Source: Photobacterium frigidiphilum
GTDB lineage: Bacteria > Pseudomonadota > Gammaproteobacteria > Enterobacterales > Vibrionaceae
Direction of reading: 5' to 3'
Length of the DNA: 64,000 bases
Assembly (NCBI RefSeq): GCF_003025615.1
Contig: NZ_PYMJ01000009.1
Span: forward strand, 147,299 to 211,298
Shown here: in pieces, positions 27,569-37,422 of the stretch
Layout: each line of letters begins with the position of its first letter
Position numbering within the stretch: position 1 is the stretch's first letter
Made by a program: the position numbers and the translations under genes
Notes under the pieces: model-generated
Databases searched by the model: none
What the model saw: only the letters and a program-made list of their open reading frames with translations
What the model was told of the DNA's origin: nothing

Positions 27569-28189
27569 TTAGCTAAAAGGTGCAGGATCACCTGCGCCAA
27601 CTCGTAACACTTCCATTTCATCATTACTAAAATCGATCACGGTAGTCGGTTGCTCGCCTAAATAACCACCATTCATGATTAAATCGACCGCATGCTCTAA
27701 CTTATCGCGGATATCTTCAGGGTCAGATTCAGCAACATCGCTATTAGGCAAAATTAAACTGGTCGACATTAATGGCTCACCTAACTCTTCAAGCAGAGCT
27801 AAAGCAATCGCATTATTAGGAATACGGATACCAATCGTTTTACGTTTAGGATTCATTAAACGACGGGGCACTTCTTTCGTACCTTTGAAAATAAACGTGT
27901 ACGCGCCTGGTGTATTGCTACGTAACAAACGGAATGCCGCATTATCAACACGTGCATAATTGGCAATTTCAGATAAATCACGGCACAACAATGTAAAATT
28001 GTGCTTATCGTTTAGTCGACGGATCTGGCAAATGCGTTCAAGCGCTTGTTTATTCTCAAGTTGACAACCCAATGCATACCCTGAATCGGTTGGATACACG
28101 ACAACGCCACCATTACGAATAATCGCAACCGCCTGCGTCATTAAACGGGCTTGCGGGGTTTCAGGGTGAACATAAAAAAACTGGCTCAT
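27569..28189 (-). CDS. yciO: YciO (Sua5/YciO/YrdC family)
   Basis: Homologue of the TsaC/Sua5 threonylcarbamoyl-AMP synthase fold; the role of YciO itself is less clear. [49 protein letters not shown] and KTIGIRIP follow YciO. 206 residues as in E. coli. The start overlaps the rnm stop by 4 bases (ATGA), so the two are translationally coupled, as in the E. coli region. Confidence 0.93.
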   Translation of the reverse strand: MSQFFYVHPETPQARLMTQAVAIIRNGGVVVYPTDSGYALGCQLENKQALERICQIRRLNDKHNFTLLCRDLSEIANYARVDNAAFRLLRSNTPGAYTFIFKGTKEVPRRLMNPKRKTIGIRIPNNAIALALLEELGEPLMSTSLILPNSDVAESDPEDIRDKLEHAVDLIMNGGYLGEQPTTVIDFSNDEMEVLRVGAGDPAPFS

Positions 28190-29079
28190 TTATCCTCCGG
28201 TGGCGATGTCGGATCTGCCGATACCGCCTCATCAACTCGCTTCTTTTCAACATCCCAATCAAGCCAAACTTCTGTTACGCCTTTCGGTAACCACAAATTA
28301 CGACCTAACTCCGTCCAAGGAGACGGGTAATGGAAATCAGAGCCTTGAGAAGCAAGTAAATTATAAGTGATCGCATAATCCCCTAAGGTGCGACGTTCTT
28401 GTTGTCCTTGCTGTGGCTGAGCAACTTCCATTGCATCACCTTTCGCTTCAACAAAAGTAGCTAAAAGTCGCTTTAACCATTTTGCCGTCATTTTGTAGCG
28501 ACCGGGATGCGCAAGGACAGCTTGACCACCAGCAGCATGAATAACAGCGACTGCATCAGCAATCGAGCACCAAGCTGGCGGCACGTAACCCGGATTTCCC
28601 CGAGTTAAGAATTTTTTAAATACTGCCTGCATATTTTTGGCATAACCTTGCTCAACAATCCAACGCGCAAAATGAGCTCGTGTAATTGTTGCACCATTAG
28701 CTAATGCCATTGCGCCTTCATAAGCGCCAGGCATATTATTTCTCGCCAATCGCTCAGCCATCTCTAACGCCCTTGCGGTACGACGCTCGGCTTGCTCTTG
28801 AATAAGTGCGGTTAATGCTGGATGCTCAGAATCAATATTCAACCCCACGATATGAATATCAAAGTTACTCCAAAGCGTAGATATTTCAATGCCTTTGATC
28901 AGAGTTATAGGTAACTCTTGTTCATCAATGATGCGTTGAGCAGGCAATAGCGCTTCCACCGTATCGTGATCGGTTATCGCAAGCGCATCAACTCTACGTT
29001 CAACGGCTCGTTTCAACAATTCTTCTGGCGATAAGCACCCATCTGATGCTGTGGTGTGGCTGTGTAAATCAAATAACAT
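28186..29079 (-). CDS. rnm: RNase AM (PHP-domain 5'-3' exonuclease, YciV/TrpH)
   Basis: PHP-superfamily metal-dependent nuclease. E. coli RNase AM matures 5' ends of 5S and other rRNAs and degrades short RNAs. Metal ligands are visible in [40 protein letters not shown] and ASQGSDFH. 297 residues, typical. It is divergent from the trp operon, sharing the 29080-29390 control region, as in E. coli. Confidence 0.92.
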   Translation of the reverse strand: MLFDLHSHTTASDGCLSPEELLKRAVERRVDALAITDHDTVEALLPAQRIIDEQELPITLIKGIEISTLWSNFDIHIVGLNIDSEHPALTALIQEQAERRTARALEMAERLARNNMPGAYEGAMALANGATITRAHFARWIVEQGYAKNMQAVFKKFLTRGNPGYVPPAWCSIADAVAVIHAAGGQAVLAHPGRYKMTAKWLKRLLATFVEAKGDAMEVAQPQQGQQERRTLGDYAITYNLLASQGSDFHYPSPWTELGRNLWLPKGVTEVWLDWDVEKKRVDEAVSADPTSPPEDK

Positions 29080-29101
29080 AATTTTATTTCTGACTTATCT
29101 C

Positions 29102-29130
29102 TTGACTTTACATCAGCGAACTAGTTTACT
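29102..29130 (+). promoter_or_regulatory. trp operon promoter
   Basis: TTGACT (29102-29107), a 17-base spacer, and TTTACT (29125-29130). This nearly copies the E. coli trp promoter (TTGACA-17-TTAACT). Confidence 0.85.
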
Positions 29131-29136
29131 AGTACG
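29117..29136. promoter_or_regulatory. trp operator (TrpR site)
   Basis: CGAACTAGTTTACTAGTACG differs from the E. coli trp operator by a single base in the centre (GTTTAC for GTTAAC) and overlaps the -10, as expected for repression by TrpR. Confidence 0.88.
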
Positions 29137-29176
29137 CAATTACCCGTAGTAAGACTCTACAAAACAGGACTTTTAC

Positions 29177-29254
29177 ATGTTACAGCAAATTAACCGACAG
29201 CTTCGCGCTTTCTTCATCTCATGGTGGTGGCACTTCTCTATACGGGTTGTGTGA
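29177..29254 (+). CDS. trpL: trp leader peptide with three consecutive Trp codons
   Basis: 25-residue ORF, MLQQINRQLRAFF then ISWWWHFSIRVV. Three TGG codons in a row at residues 16-18 are the tryptophan sensor for ribosome-mediated attenuation. It lies between the operator and a T-rich terminator, as in other enteric and Vibrio trp leaders. Confidence 0.93.
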   Translation: MLQQINRQLRAFFISWWWHFSIRVV

Positions 29255-29284
29255 TTTGCTGTTCCTAACGGACAGAATAGACAT

Positions 29285-29309
29285 AAGCCCGCCAGATGCG
29301 GGCTTTTTT
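29285..29309 (+). terminator. trp attenuator
   Basis: AAGCCCGC / GCGGGCTT with loop CAGAT and a T run, 30 bases after the leader peptide stop. When Trp-tRNA is plentiful this stops transcription before the first structural gene. Confidence 0.92.
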
Positions 29310-29390
29310 ATACCAAAATTTCAAATAATTTATCAGTGTGATGCCAGCGTTACTCAAGAGTAAAAGCATCAAACTCAAAAGGGTCAAAAC

Positions 29391-30404
29391 ATGATTATCG
29401 TACTAAAGCCTAAAGCAACAGAAGCACAAGCTAAAGAAATCCTTAGCCGTATTGAAGCATCAGGCCTAAAGCCTTTATATATGCCGGGTGTTGAACGTAT
29501 CGTATTAGGCGCATTAGGCGATGAGCGTATTTTACAAAAATTGAATCTAGATGCTTACCCATGTGTTGAAACAGTGAAGCCTATTTTAACCAAATACAAA
29601 ATGGTTAGCCGTGAAGTACAAGCGCACGATACCGTTGTTCGCTTTGGTAATGCTTCTGTCGGTGGCAACAAATTCGCGGTTATCGCCGGTCCTTGTTCGG
29701 TTGAATCTGAAGCACAGTTAATGGCTGTTGCTGAAGTCGTTAAAAAGCACGGTGCCGTTGCTTTACGTGGCGGCGCTTATAAGCCACGCACCAGCCCATA
29801 TGATTTCCAGGGAATGGGTGTTGAAGGCTTGAAATTATTACAAAAAGCCAAGAAAGAACTCAACATCCCAACGGTTTCTGAAGTCATGGAAGTGAGTCAA
29901 GTTGAATCACTGTGTGAATATGTAGACTGCCTACAGATTGGCGCGCGAAATATGCAAAACTACGCATTATTAAAAGCCGTAGGCGAAAGTAAAAAACCGG
30001 TCTTGCTCAAACGCGGACTTTCAGCCACTATCGAGGAGTTGTTGCTGGCTGCGGAATACATTTACGATGCAGGAAATCCAAATATTATCTTGTGTGAACG
30101 TGGTATTCGTACTTTTGAAACAGCAACACGTAATACATTGGACTTAAATGCAGTGGCTTATTTGAAGCAACGCACTCACCTTCCAGTAGTCGTTGATCCT
30201 AGCCATGGAACTGGTGTGCGTGAATTGGTTATTCCACTTTCACGTGCAGCTGCTGCAGTTGGCGCTGATGGCATCATCGTAGAATCGCACCTTAATCCGT
30301 GTGAAGCATTATCTGATGGGCACCAAGCGCTTACAGGTCCGATGTTCGAGCAGTTAATGCAAGAACTTAAACCGTTTGTAGAAGCGGCAGGGAGAACGCT
30401 GTGA
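29391..30404 (+). CDS. aroF: 3-deoxy-7-phosphoheptulonate synthase, type I-beta, in trp operon
   Basis: First enzyme of the shikimate pathway: condenses PEP and erythrose-4-phosphate to DAHP. The whole protein resembles Thermotoga DAHP synthase. A ferredoxin-like/ACT-type regulatory domain occupies residues 1-70 ([18 protein letters not shown]), then a KDO8PS-like barrel with [46 protein letters not shown] and VDPSHGTG. It is not related in sequence to the I-alpha AroF/G/H set of enterics. AAAGGG precedes the ATG. Its stop overlaps the trpE start (GTGA), so it is built into the operon and under trp attenuation. Type I-beta enzymes with this domain are usually inhibited by Tyr/Phe; the local effector is unknown. 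Confidence 0.93.
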   Translation: MIIVLKPKATEAQAKEILSRIEASGLKPLYMPGVERIVLGALGDERILQKLNLDAYPCVETVKPILTKYKMVSREVQAHDTVVRFGNASVGGNKFAVIAGPCSVESEAQLMAVAEVVKKHGAVALRGGAYKPRTSPYDFQGMGVEGLKLLQKAKKELNIPTVSEVMEVSQVESLCEYVDCLQIGARNMQNYALLKAVGESKKPVLLKRGLSATIEELLLAAEYIYDAGNPNIILCERGIRTFETATRNTLDLNAVAYLKQRTHLPVVVDPSHGTGVRELVIPLSRAAAAVGADGIIVESHLNPCEALSDGHQALTGPMFEQLMQELKPFVEAAGRTL

Positions 30405-32005
30405 ATACTACCCCATTAGGTGCTGGTGAATTAGAAGTCCTTAGCCTTGATGTACCTTATGTAGCAGATCCAACGGAATTATATTACTCCGTATGTGGTA
30501 ATCGCCCACATAACCTATTGTTAGAGTCGGCAGAAGTCGATTCCAAGCAAGATCTTCAAAGTTTAATGTTAGTCGATGCTGCGGTACGCATTGTATGCCG
30601 CGGTAAAGAAGTGCGTCTTGAAGCATTAACCGATAATGGCTTATGTGTACTTCAAACTATCGAAAACGTTGTGACCAACGATACTACCAACGATATTACC
30701 GTCGAGCGTGAAGCGCGTTGTTTAGTCTTACACTTCCCAACCGGTGAACGCACACTCGATGAAGACAGCCGTTTACGTCAAACGTCGTCTTTTGATGCGC
30801 TACGCATGATTCAACATGCCTTCGATACATCGGCTCATCCTCGTGAAGCATTATTTTTAGGCGGTTTGTTCGCTTACGACTTAGTCGCAGGCTTTGAGCC
30901 ACTGCCCGATGTAGCACAAGACAATAACTGCCCTGATTACCTTTTCTATATTGCTGAAACGTTACTGGTTATCGATCACCAGCGCCGCAAAGGTAAACTT
31001 CAAGCAACCTTGTTTGGTGGTGAACAATATACCGCTAGCTACTTTGAACTAAGCCGCCGTTTACAGCATATTAAAGAAGCCTGCCTAGACCCTAAACCTG
31101 TTCCAGCAGCAGAGCTTCTTGAACGTTGTGAGCCAGAAGCCAGTATCAATGATGAAGACTTCTGCCAAACGGTGAAAGACTTGAAGCAATACGTCATTGC
31201 AGGTGATGTCTTCCAAGTGGTGCCTTCTCGTCAATTCACATTGCCTTGCCCTTCACCGCTTGTTGCTTATAAAGAACTTAAAATAGGTAATCCAAGCCCG
31301 TACATGTTCTTCTTACAAGATTCAGAATTCACCCTATTTGGTGCTTCACCAGAAAGCGCACTGAAATATTGTACAGAAAGCAACCAAGTCGAGATCTACC
31401 CTATCGCTGGCACACGCCATCGCGGAAAGAATGTCGATGGTTCGATTAATCTGGATTTAGATGCACGTATTGAACTTGAGTTACGCAGCGACTTAAAAGA
31501 AAACGCAGAACACATGATGCTGGTTGATTTAGCGCGTAACGATGTTGCACGTATCAGTGAACCAGGTAGCCGTTATGTGGCCGACCTACTAAAAGTAGAC
31601 CGTTATAGTCACGTGATGCATTTAGTGTCTCGTGTTGTAGGACAACTACGCAGCGATCTTGATGCATTACATGCTTACCAAGCGTGTATGAATATGGGCA
31701 CTTTAACTGGCGCACCAAAGATTCGTGCCATGCAGCTCATTCGTGATGTAGAGCAACGTCGTCGTGGCAGCTATGGTGGCGCAGTGGGTTACTTAACGGG
31801 CCATGGCGATATGGATACCTGTATTGTGATTCGTTCAGCTTATGTCGAAAACGGGATCGCAAGTGTTCAAGCCGGTGCCGGTGTCGTGTACGACTCTATT
31901 CCCCAAGCTGAAGCTGATGAAACACGTGGTAAAGCACAAGCTGTTATTACCGCAATTCGCAAAGCGCACAGCTTAAACGAAACAAACAACCTAAGCCGTC
32001 AATAA
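30401..32005 (+). CDS. trpE: Anthranilate synthase component I
   Basis: Converts chorismate to anthranilate with TrpG. The Trp feedback site LLLESAEVDSK-type motif sits near residue 38. The catalytic chorismate-binding domain has VFQVVPSRQF, PSPYMFFL, GASPES, PIAGTRHRGK, ENAEHMMLVDLARND, GTLTGAPKIRAM and GGAVGYL. 534 residues. GTG start at 30401, overlapping the DAHP synthase stop by 4 bases. Confidence 0.96.
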   Translation: MNTTPLGAGELEVLSLDVPYVADPTELYYSVCGNRPHNLLLESAEVDSKQDLQSLMLVDAAVRIVCRGKEVRLEALTDNGLCVLQTIENVVTNDTTNDITVEREARCLVLHFPTGERTLDEDSRLRQTSSFDALRMIQHAFDTSAHPREALFLGGLFAYDLVAGFEPLPDVAQDNNCPDYLFYIAETLLVIDHQRRKGKLQATLFGGEQYTASYFELSRRLQHIKEACLDPKPVPAAELLERCEPEASINDEDFCQTVKDLKQYVIAGDVFQVVPSRQFTLPCPSPLVAYKELKIGNPSPYMFFLQDSEFTLFGASPESALKYCTESNQVEIYPIAGTRHRGKNVDGSINLDLDARIELELRSDLKENAEHMMLVDLARNDVARISEPGSRYVADLLKVDRYSHVMHLVSRVVGQLRSDLDALHAYQACMNMGTLTGAPKIRAMQLIRDVEQRRRGSYGGAVGYLTGHGDMDTCIVIRSAYVENGIASVQAGAGVVYDSIPQAEADETRGKAQAVITAIRKAHSLNETNNLSRQ

Positions 32006-32017
32006 GGAGCTAAAACA

Positions 32018-32656
32018 ATGGCACAAGCACATATCGTTCTATTGGATAACTTTGACTCCTTTACATACAACTTGGTTGATCAGTTCCGTTCATTAGGTCA
32101 CCTGGTAACCATTTACCGCAACAGCCTTAGCGTTGAACAAATGGAACAGGCGTTAGCAGATAAAGTGAACCCGGTGCTAGTACTATCGCCAGGGCCAGGA
32201 GCACCAGCAGACGCAGGTTGTATGCCAGCCCTAATCAAACGCATTAAAGGGGAAGTACCTATTATAGGTATCTGCCTTGGTCATCAAGCCATTGTTGAAG
32301 CTTACGGCGGAAAAGTAGAAGGCGCAGGGGAAATCGTTCACGGGAAATCTGCCATGATGAGCCACACCCAGCATAACGTCTTTGGTGATTTACCTAACCC
32401 ACTCTCGATTGCGCGCTATCACTCTTTAGTCGCTACCGAAGTACCAGAAACGCTGGATATTGTTGCCGATGTTGATGGTCTTGTTATGGCTGTTATCAAT
32501 GATGCTGATCGCGTTTGTGGGTTTCAATTCCACCCAGAGTCGATTTTAACGACCCAAGGCGCACAACTGCTAACAAATACTTTGCACTGGGTAATGTCGA
32601 AAGTAGAAAGCGACATAGAAACAACAAAAACACCTCAGACAAACGATAAAGATTAA
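32018..32656 (+). CDS. trpG: Anthranilate synthase component II (glutamine amidotransferase)
   Basis: Supplies ammonia from glutamine to TrpE. Class I amidotransferase with [20 protein letters not shown], nucleophile Cys86 in GICLGHQ, and the His/Glu pair in FHPES. Separate from TrpD, unlike the E. coli TrpGD fusion. AAGGAGC ribosome site 13 bases after trpE. Confidence 0.96.
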   Translation: MAQAHIVLLDNFDSFTYNLVDQFRSLGHLVTIYRNSLSVEQMEQALADKVNPVLVLSPGPGAPADAGCMPALIKRIKGEVPIIGICLGHQAIVEAYGGKVEGAGEIVHGKSAMMSHTQHNVFGDLPNPLSIARYHSLVATEVPETLDIVADVDGLVMAVINDADRVCGFQFHPESILTTQGAQLLTNTLHWVMSKVESDIETTKTPQTNDKD

Positions 32657-32667
32657 GGATGATGGAT

Positions 32668-33678
32668 ATGGACGCTAAAATTTTCGAGATTGCAGACAAA
32701 CTTTACGCCCAGCAAGCACTAACGCAAGATGAAAGCCATGTACTGTTTGATGCCATCATCAAAGGTGACGTAGACCCAATTTTACTTTCTGCAGTTCTTA
32801 CTGCACTTAAAATCAAAGGCGAAACACCCGCTGAAATCGCAGGGGCAGCCAGTGCTTTACTCGCCAACGCTAAGGCATTCCCTAGCCCTGAATACGATTT
32901 TGCCGACATCGTAGGTACAGGTGGCGACGGTGCAAACACCATCAATATCTCAACCACTGCTGCGTTTGTTGCAGCAGCCTGTGGTGTAAAAGTAGCAAAA
33001 CACGGTAACCGTGGCGTATCAAGCAAATCGGGCTCATCTGATTTACTGGATAAATTCGGCATCAACCTCGCAATGACACCCGAAAATGCCCGTGGTGCAC
33101 TTGATGAACTTGGCGTCTGTTTCTTATTTGCGCCTGAGTATCACAGCGGTGTTCGCCATGCGATGCCTGTACGCCAAACCTTAAAAACACGTACGATCTT
33201 TAATGTATTAGGTCCTCTCATTAACCCTGCACGACCTAAAATTGAATTGATGGGTGTGTACGATCAATCATTAGTTCACCCTATTGCAGAAACAATGGTA
33301 GCAATGGGCATGAAACGCGCAGCGGTCGTTCATGGTTCAGGTCTTGATGAAGTGGCAATTCATGGCGAAACACTTGTCGCTGAAATCATTAATGGTGAAA
33401 TTAAAGAATACACCTTAACACCAGCTGATTTTGGGCTTGAAACATACCCATTAGAAGCGATTAAAGGTGGTGAGCCGGAAGAAAACCGTGCAATCATCAC
33501 TGATATTCTGACCGGAAAAGGCACTGATGCTCAGCAAGGTGCTGTCGCAGTCAATGTAGCTTTGTTATTACGTCTGTTTGGTCAGGAAGATTTAAAAGCG
33601 AACACACAGCAAGCGATTGCAGCCATGCAATCAGGTAAGGCGTATGAATTAGTTAGCAAATTAGCGGCACGAGGTTAA
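32668..33678 (+). CDS. trpD: Anthranilate phosphoribosyltransferase
   Basis: Transfers phosphoribosyl from PRPP to anthranilate. [24 protein letters not shown] and [15 protein letters not shown] carry the PRPP/anthranilate site; LFAPEYH and [14 protein letters not shown] follow. ATG codons at 32659, 32662 and 32668 are in frame; 32668 is preferred because TAAGGA ends 8 bases before it. About 337 residues. Confidence 0.96.
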   Translation: MDAKIFEIADKLYAQQALTQDESHVLFDAIIKGDVDPILLSAVLTALKIKGETPAEIAGAASALLANAKAFPSPEYDFADIVGTGGDGANTINISTTAAFVAAACGVKVAKHGNRGVSSKSGSSDLLDKFGINLAMTPENARGALDELGVCFLFAPEYHSGVRHAMPVRQTLKTRTIFNVLGPLINPARPKIELMGVYDQSLVHPIAETMVAMGMKRAAVVHGSGLDEVAIHGETLVAEIINGEIKEYTLTPADFGLETYPLEAIKGGEPEENRAIITDILTGKGTDAQQGAVAVNVALLLRLFGQEDLKANTQQAIAAMQSGKAYELVSKLAARG

Positions 33679-33680
33679 TC

Positions 33681-35051
33681 ATGGAAACAGTACTAGCAAG
33701 AATCGTTGCAGATAAACGCATTTGGGTTGACGCGCGGAAACAAAGCCAGCCTCTTGAAAGCTTTGTTGAGACGATAACACCCAGTGATCGTAGTTTTTAC
33801 GATGCACTGACCAGTGATACTGCCGCTTTCATTTTAGAATGTAAAAAGGCATCGCCGTCTAAAGGTCAAATTCGTGAAAACTTCGACCTTGATTACATTG
33901 CCGGTGTTTACAACAACCATGCCAATGCTATTTCAGTATTAACAGACGAAAAGTATTTTCAAGGCAACTTTGATTTTCTGCTGCAAGTGCGCAACCAAGT
34001 TCGCCAACCTATTCTCTGTAAAGATTTCATGATCGATGCTTATCAGGTTTACCTTGCACGTCATTATCAAGCTGATGCCATCCTCTTAATGCTATCTGTG
34101 CTGAATGACGAAGAATACCGCGAGCTATCAACACTGGCGCACTCGTTAAATTTGGGCGTGTTAACTGAAGTCAGCAACGAAGAAGAACTTGAGCGTGCAA
34201 TCGTATTACAAGCCAAAGTGGTAGGGATCAATAACCGTAACTTGCGCGATTTAAGCATCGATTTAAATCGTACAAAAGAACTCGCACCCCGTTTGCCTGA
34301 AGGTACGATTGTCATCTCTGAATCAGGAATTAGTACTAACCAACAAATCCGTGATTTATCGGCATATGCGAATGGCTTCTTAATTGGAAGTTCGTTAATG
34401 TCTGAAGACAATCTAGAGCTAGCTGTTCGACGTGTACTGCTTGGCGAGAATAAAGTATGTGGTTTAACCCATGCTGACGATGCATCAGCGGCCTATCAAA
34501 GCGGTGCTGTGTACGGTGGTTTGATTTTTGTTTCTTCGTCTCCTCGTCACGTCGATATCGAGCAAGCCCGTATGGTGATGAGTGGCGCACCCCTTAAATA
34601 TGTCGGTGTTTTCCGTAATGCTGATCCACAAGCAATCAAAAAAGCAGCAAAGTCATTATCCCTGTCTGCCGTACAATTGCACGGTGATGAAACGCCAGAA
34701 TATGTCACGAATTTAAAAGCACAGCTTCCCGTTGATTGTGAAATCTGGAAAGCACACGGGGTAGAAGCGGTATTACCCGACTTTTCCCGTTGGCAAGCTG
34801 ATAAGCACCTACTCGATAGTAAAGTTGGTCAACAAAGTGGCGGCACAGGCAAAACATTTGATTGGTCGTTACTGAGTGAAACAGCGAAAGAAAATATTTT
34901 ATTAGCTGGCGGGCTTACCCCAGATAATGTCAGCGAAGCAGTCAAGCTTGGTTGCCGCGGATTAGATTTAAACTCCGGTGTAGAAAGCGCGCCGGGTAAA
35001 AAAGATCAAACAAAATTGAATGCGGCATTTGCAGCAATCAGAAAGTATTAA
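33681..35051 (+). CDS. trpCF: Bifunctional indole-3-glycerol-phosphate synthase / PRA isomerase
   Basis: TrpC part (about 1-255) has ILECKKASPSKG, LTDEKYFQGNF, LCKDFMID, GINNRNLRDL and ISESGIST. TrpF part (about 258-456) has VCGLTHADDA, VGVFRN, QLHGDE, LAGGLTPDN and GLDLNSGVE. Together they catalyse the isomerisation and ring-closure steps. The fusion is as in E. coli; 2-base gap from trpD. Confidence 0.96.
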   Translation: METVLARIVADKRIWVDARKQSQPLESFVETITPSDRSFYDALTSDTAAFILECKKASPSKGQIRENFDLDYIAGVYNNHANAISVLTDEKYFQGNFDFLLQVRNQVRQPILCKDFMIDAYQVYLARHYQADAILLMLSVLNDEEYRELSTLAHSLNLGVLTEVSNEEELERAIVLQAKVVGINNRNLRDLSIDLNRTKELAPRLPEGTIVISESGISTNQQIRDLSAYANGFLIGSSLMSEDNLELAVRRVLLGENKVCGLTHADDASAAYQSGAVYGGLIFVSSSPRHVDIEQARMVMSGAPLKYVGVFRNADPQAIKKAAKSLSLSAVQLHGDETPEYVTNLKAQLPVDCEIWKAHGVEAVLPDFSRWQADKHLLDSKVGQQSGGTGKTFDWSLLSETAKENILLAGGLTPDNVSEAVKLGCRGLDLNSGVESAPGKKDQTKLNAAFAAIRKY

Positions 35052-35066
35052 GGATTAGAGACGATT

Positions 35067-36257
35067 ATGAGCAAATTAGATGCCTACTTCGGTGAATTTG
35101 GTGGTCAGTACGTACCGCAAATTTTAGTACCAGCGCTAGATCAGCTGGAAGATGCTTTTATTGAAGCACAACAAGATCCAGCCTTTCAAAAAGAATTTAT
35201 CGATCTATTAAAAGATTACGCTGGTCGCCCAACAGCCTTAACGTTATGTCAGAACCTGACTAAAGGTACAAAAACCAAGTTATACCTAAAGCGTGAGGAT
35301 TTACTTCACGGTGGCGCTCATAAAACCAATCAGGTATTAGGTCAGGCGCTACTTGCTAAGCGCATGGGTAAAAAAGAAATCATTGCTGAAACGGGCGCAG
35401 GTCAACACGGTGTTGCCACAGCATTAGCATGTGCACTATTAGGCCTTAAATGTCGCGTTTACATGGGCGCAAAAGATATTGAACGTCAAAGCCCGAATGT
35501 ATTTCGCATGAAGTTGATGGGTGCCACGGTTATTCCTGTGCATTCAGGGTCTTCTACTCTGAAAGATGCCTGTAACGAAGCGATGCGCGACTGGTCTGCG
35601 ACATATGAAGAAGCGCACTACCTACTGGGTACCGCTGCAGGTCCACACCCATTCCCAACCATTGTTCGTGAATTCCAACACATCATTGGTGAAGAAACCA
35701 AAGCACAGATCTTAGAAAAAGAAGGTCGCCTACCCGATGCTGTTATTGCATGTGTGGGTGGTGGTTCAAACGCTATTGGCATGTTTTCAGATTTCATCGA
35801 TGAAAAAGACGTTGGCTTAATTGGTGTAGAACCTGCTGGTAAAGGTTTAGATACCAACATGCACGGTGCACCGCTTAAACACGGTAAACTGGGTATCTTC
35901 TTTGGTATGAAAGCACCTCTGATGCAAGATGAGCATGGTCAGGTTGAAGAATCTTACTCAGTATCTGCAGGACTAGACTTCCCCTCGGTTGGGCCTCAAC
36001 ACGCACACCTTAATGCAACAGGTCGTGCTGAATACGGCTCAGTAACCGATGATGAAGCACTCGATGCATTCCAGTTACTTGCGCGTAAAGAAGGTATTAT
36101 TCCGGCGTTAGAATCTGCACACGCATTAGCTTACGCATTAAAAATGATTGAAGCTGAACCAGAAAAAGAGCAACTTTTAGTTGTTAACCTTTCAGGTCGT
36201 GGCGACAAAGACATTTTCACCGTACACGATATTTTGGAAGCAAAGGGAGTACTGTAA
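35067..36257 (+). CDS. trpB: Tryptophan synthase beta chain
   Basis: PLP enzyme joining indole and serine. GEFGGQYVP, Lys86 in GGAHKTNQ (Schiff-base lysine), [22 protein letters not shown] (phosphate loop), and GRGDKD. 396 residues. Stop overlaps trpA start (TAATG). Confidence 0.97.
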   Translation: MSKLDAYFGEFGGQYVPQILVPALDQLEDAFIEAQQDPAFQKEFIDLLKDYAGRPTALTLCQNLTKGTKTKLYLKREDLLHGGAHKTNQVLGQALLAKRMGKKEIIAETGAGQHGVATALACALLGLKCRVYMGAKDIERQSPNVFRMKLMGATVIPVHSGSSTLKDACNEAMRDWSATYEEAHYLLGTAAGPHPFPTIVREFQHIIGEETKAQILEKEGRLPDAVIACVGGGSNAIGMFSDFIDEKDVGLIGVEPAGKGLDTNMHGAPLKHGKLGIFFGMKAPLMQDEHGQVEESYSVSAGLDFPSVGPQHAHLNATGRAEYGSVTDDEALDAFQLLARKEGIIPALESAHALAYALKMIEAEPEKEQLLVVNLSGRGDKDIFTVHDILEAKGVL

Positions 36258-37066
36258 TGGATCGTTATCAAGAATTATTTAATCGCCTAGCAGCAAAAAA
36301 TGAAGGCGCATTTGTTCCTTTCGTAACGATTGGTGACCCTAGCCCTGAGCAATCAATGAAAATCATTGATACTTTAGTTGAATCGGGTGCAGATGCACTT
36401 GAATTAGGCATCCCGTTCTCAGACCCATTGGCTGATGGCCCAACCATTCAAGCAGCAACCATTCGTGCTCTTGAATCTGGCACAACACCTGTTGTTTGTT
36501 TCGAATTATTAACTCAAATTCGCGCAAAATACCCTGACATGCCAATCGGCTTGTTAATGTATGCAAACTTGGTATTCACAGCCGGTATCGAAACCTTCTA
36601 TAAGAAATGTGCCGATGCGGGTGTCGACTCAGTATTGATTGCAGATGTGCCAATAAAAGAGTCTGAAGAATTTCGTGTGGCCGCTGAAAAATACGGCATT
36701 CACCCTATCTTTATTGCACCACCCAATGCGACTGATGAAACATTGAAATCGGTATCTGAATTAGGTGGTGGCTACACATATCTACTGTCTCGCGCTGGAG
36801 TCACAGGCGCTGAAACAAAAGCAGGTAAGCCAATTCGCCACTTAGTCGAAAGTCTTACTAAGCATAATGCTCCACCAGCCCTACTTGGGTTTGGTATATC
36901 TGAACCTGCACAAGTAAAAGAAGCGATTGAAGCAGGGGCTGCTGGCGCAATTTCTGGTTCTGCTGTGGTAAAAATCATTGAGCATAACCTAAGCGATCAT
37001 ACTGCTATGCTTGATAATTTAGGGCAATTTATTAGCGCTATGAAAGCGGCAAGTAAGCTTAGCTAA
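36257..37066 (+). CDS. trpA: Tryptophan synthase alpha chain
   Basis: Cleaves indole-3-glycerol phosphate to indole, channelled to TrpB. Catalytic Glu49 ([15 protein letters not shown]) and Asp60, plus [11 protein letters not shown] and [10 protein letters not shown]. 269 residues. Last gene of the operon. Confidence 0.97.
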   Translation: MDRYQELFNRLAAKNEGAFVPFVTIGDPSPEQSMKIIDTLVESGADALELGIPFSDPLADGPTIQAATIRALESGTTPVVCFELLTQIRAKYPDMPIGLLMYANLVFTAGIETFYKKCADAGVDSVLIADVPIKESEEFRVAAEKYGIHPIFIAPPNATDETLKSVSELGGGYTYLLSRAGVTGAETKAGKPIRHLVESLTKHNAPPALLGFGISEPAQVKEAIEAGAAGAISGSAVVKIIEHNLSDHTAMLDNLGQFISAMKAASKLS

Positions 37067-37092
37067 TACGCGTTATATTATACCGACTTAAA

Positions 37093-37118
37093 AGCCGCAC
37101 TCTGTGCGGTTTTTTTTT
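37093..37118 (+). terminator. Terminator of the trp operon
   Basis: CCGCAC-TCT-GTGCGG followed by nine T, 28 bases past trpA. Confidence 0.9.
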
Positions 37119-37247
37119 ACATTCTTCTTAGTCAAATATTCTGCCTTAAACTCATACCTCAGCATTCATAACATAAAAAGTCATCTTTCCGACATATCCC
37201 CCTCACCCAGTTCAAAAACCCATCAATCACACCAAATTTACATAATC

Positions 37248-37261
37248 TTGACCTATATCAA
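37248..37261. promoter_or_regulatory. Possible FNR-type site upstream of DAACS symporter
   Basis: TTGAC-CTAT-ATCAA differs from the FNR consensus TTGAT-N4-ATCAA at one position. It lies 162 bases before the symporter start, in the 37067-37422 gap, which is otherwise A+T-rich and holds only the trp terminator. Confidence 0.4.
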
Positions 37262-37422
37262 TAGAGCAAAATATCGAAAAGAATGATTGATAAGCACTAA
37301 AATTGCGTGTAAAAACACACTCGCAAAATATTGAGTTAACATTTATAACATTGAAAAAACTTAACTCGGTAAAAACCAACAAAACACAACAGTATTAACA
37401 AACACGACAGAGGGTATCGAAA

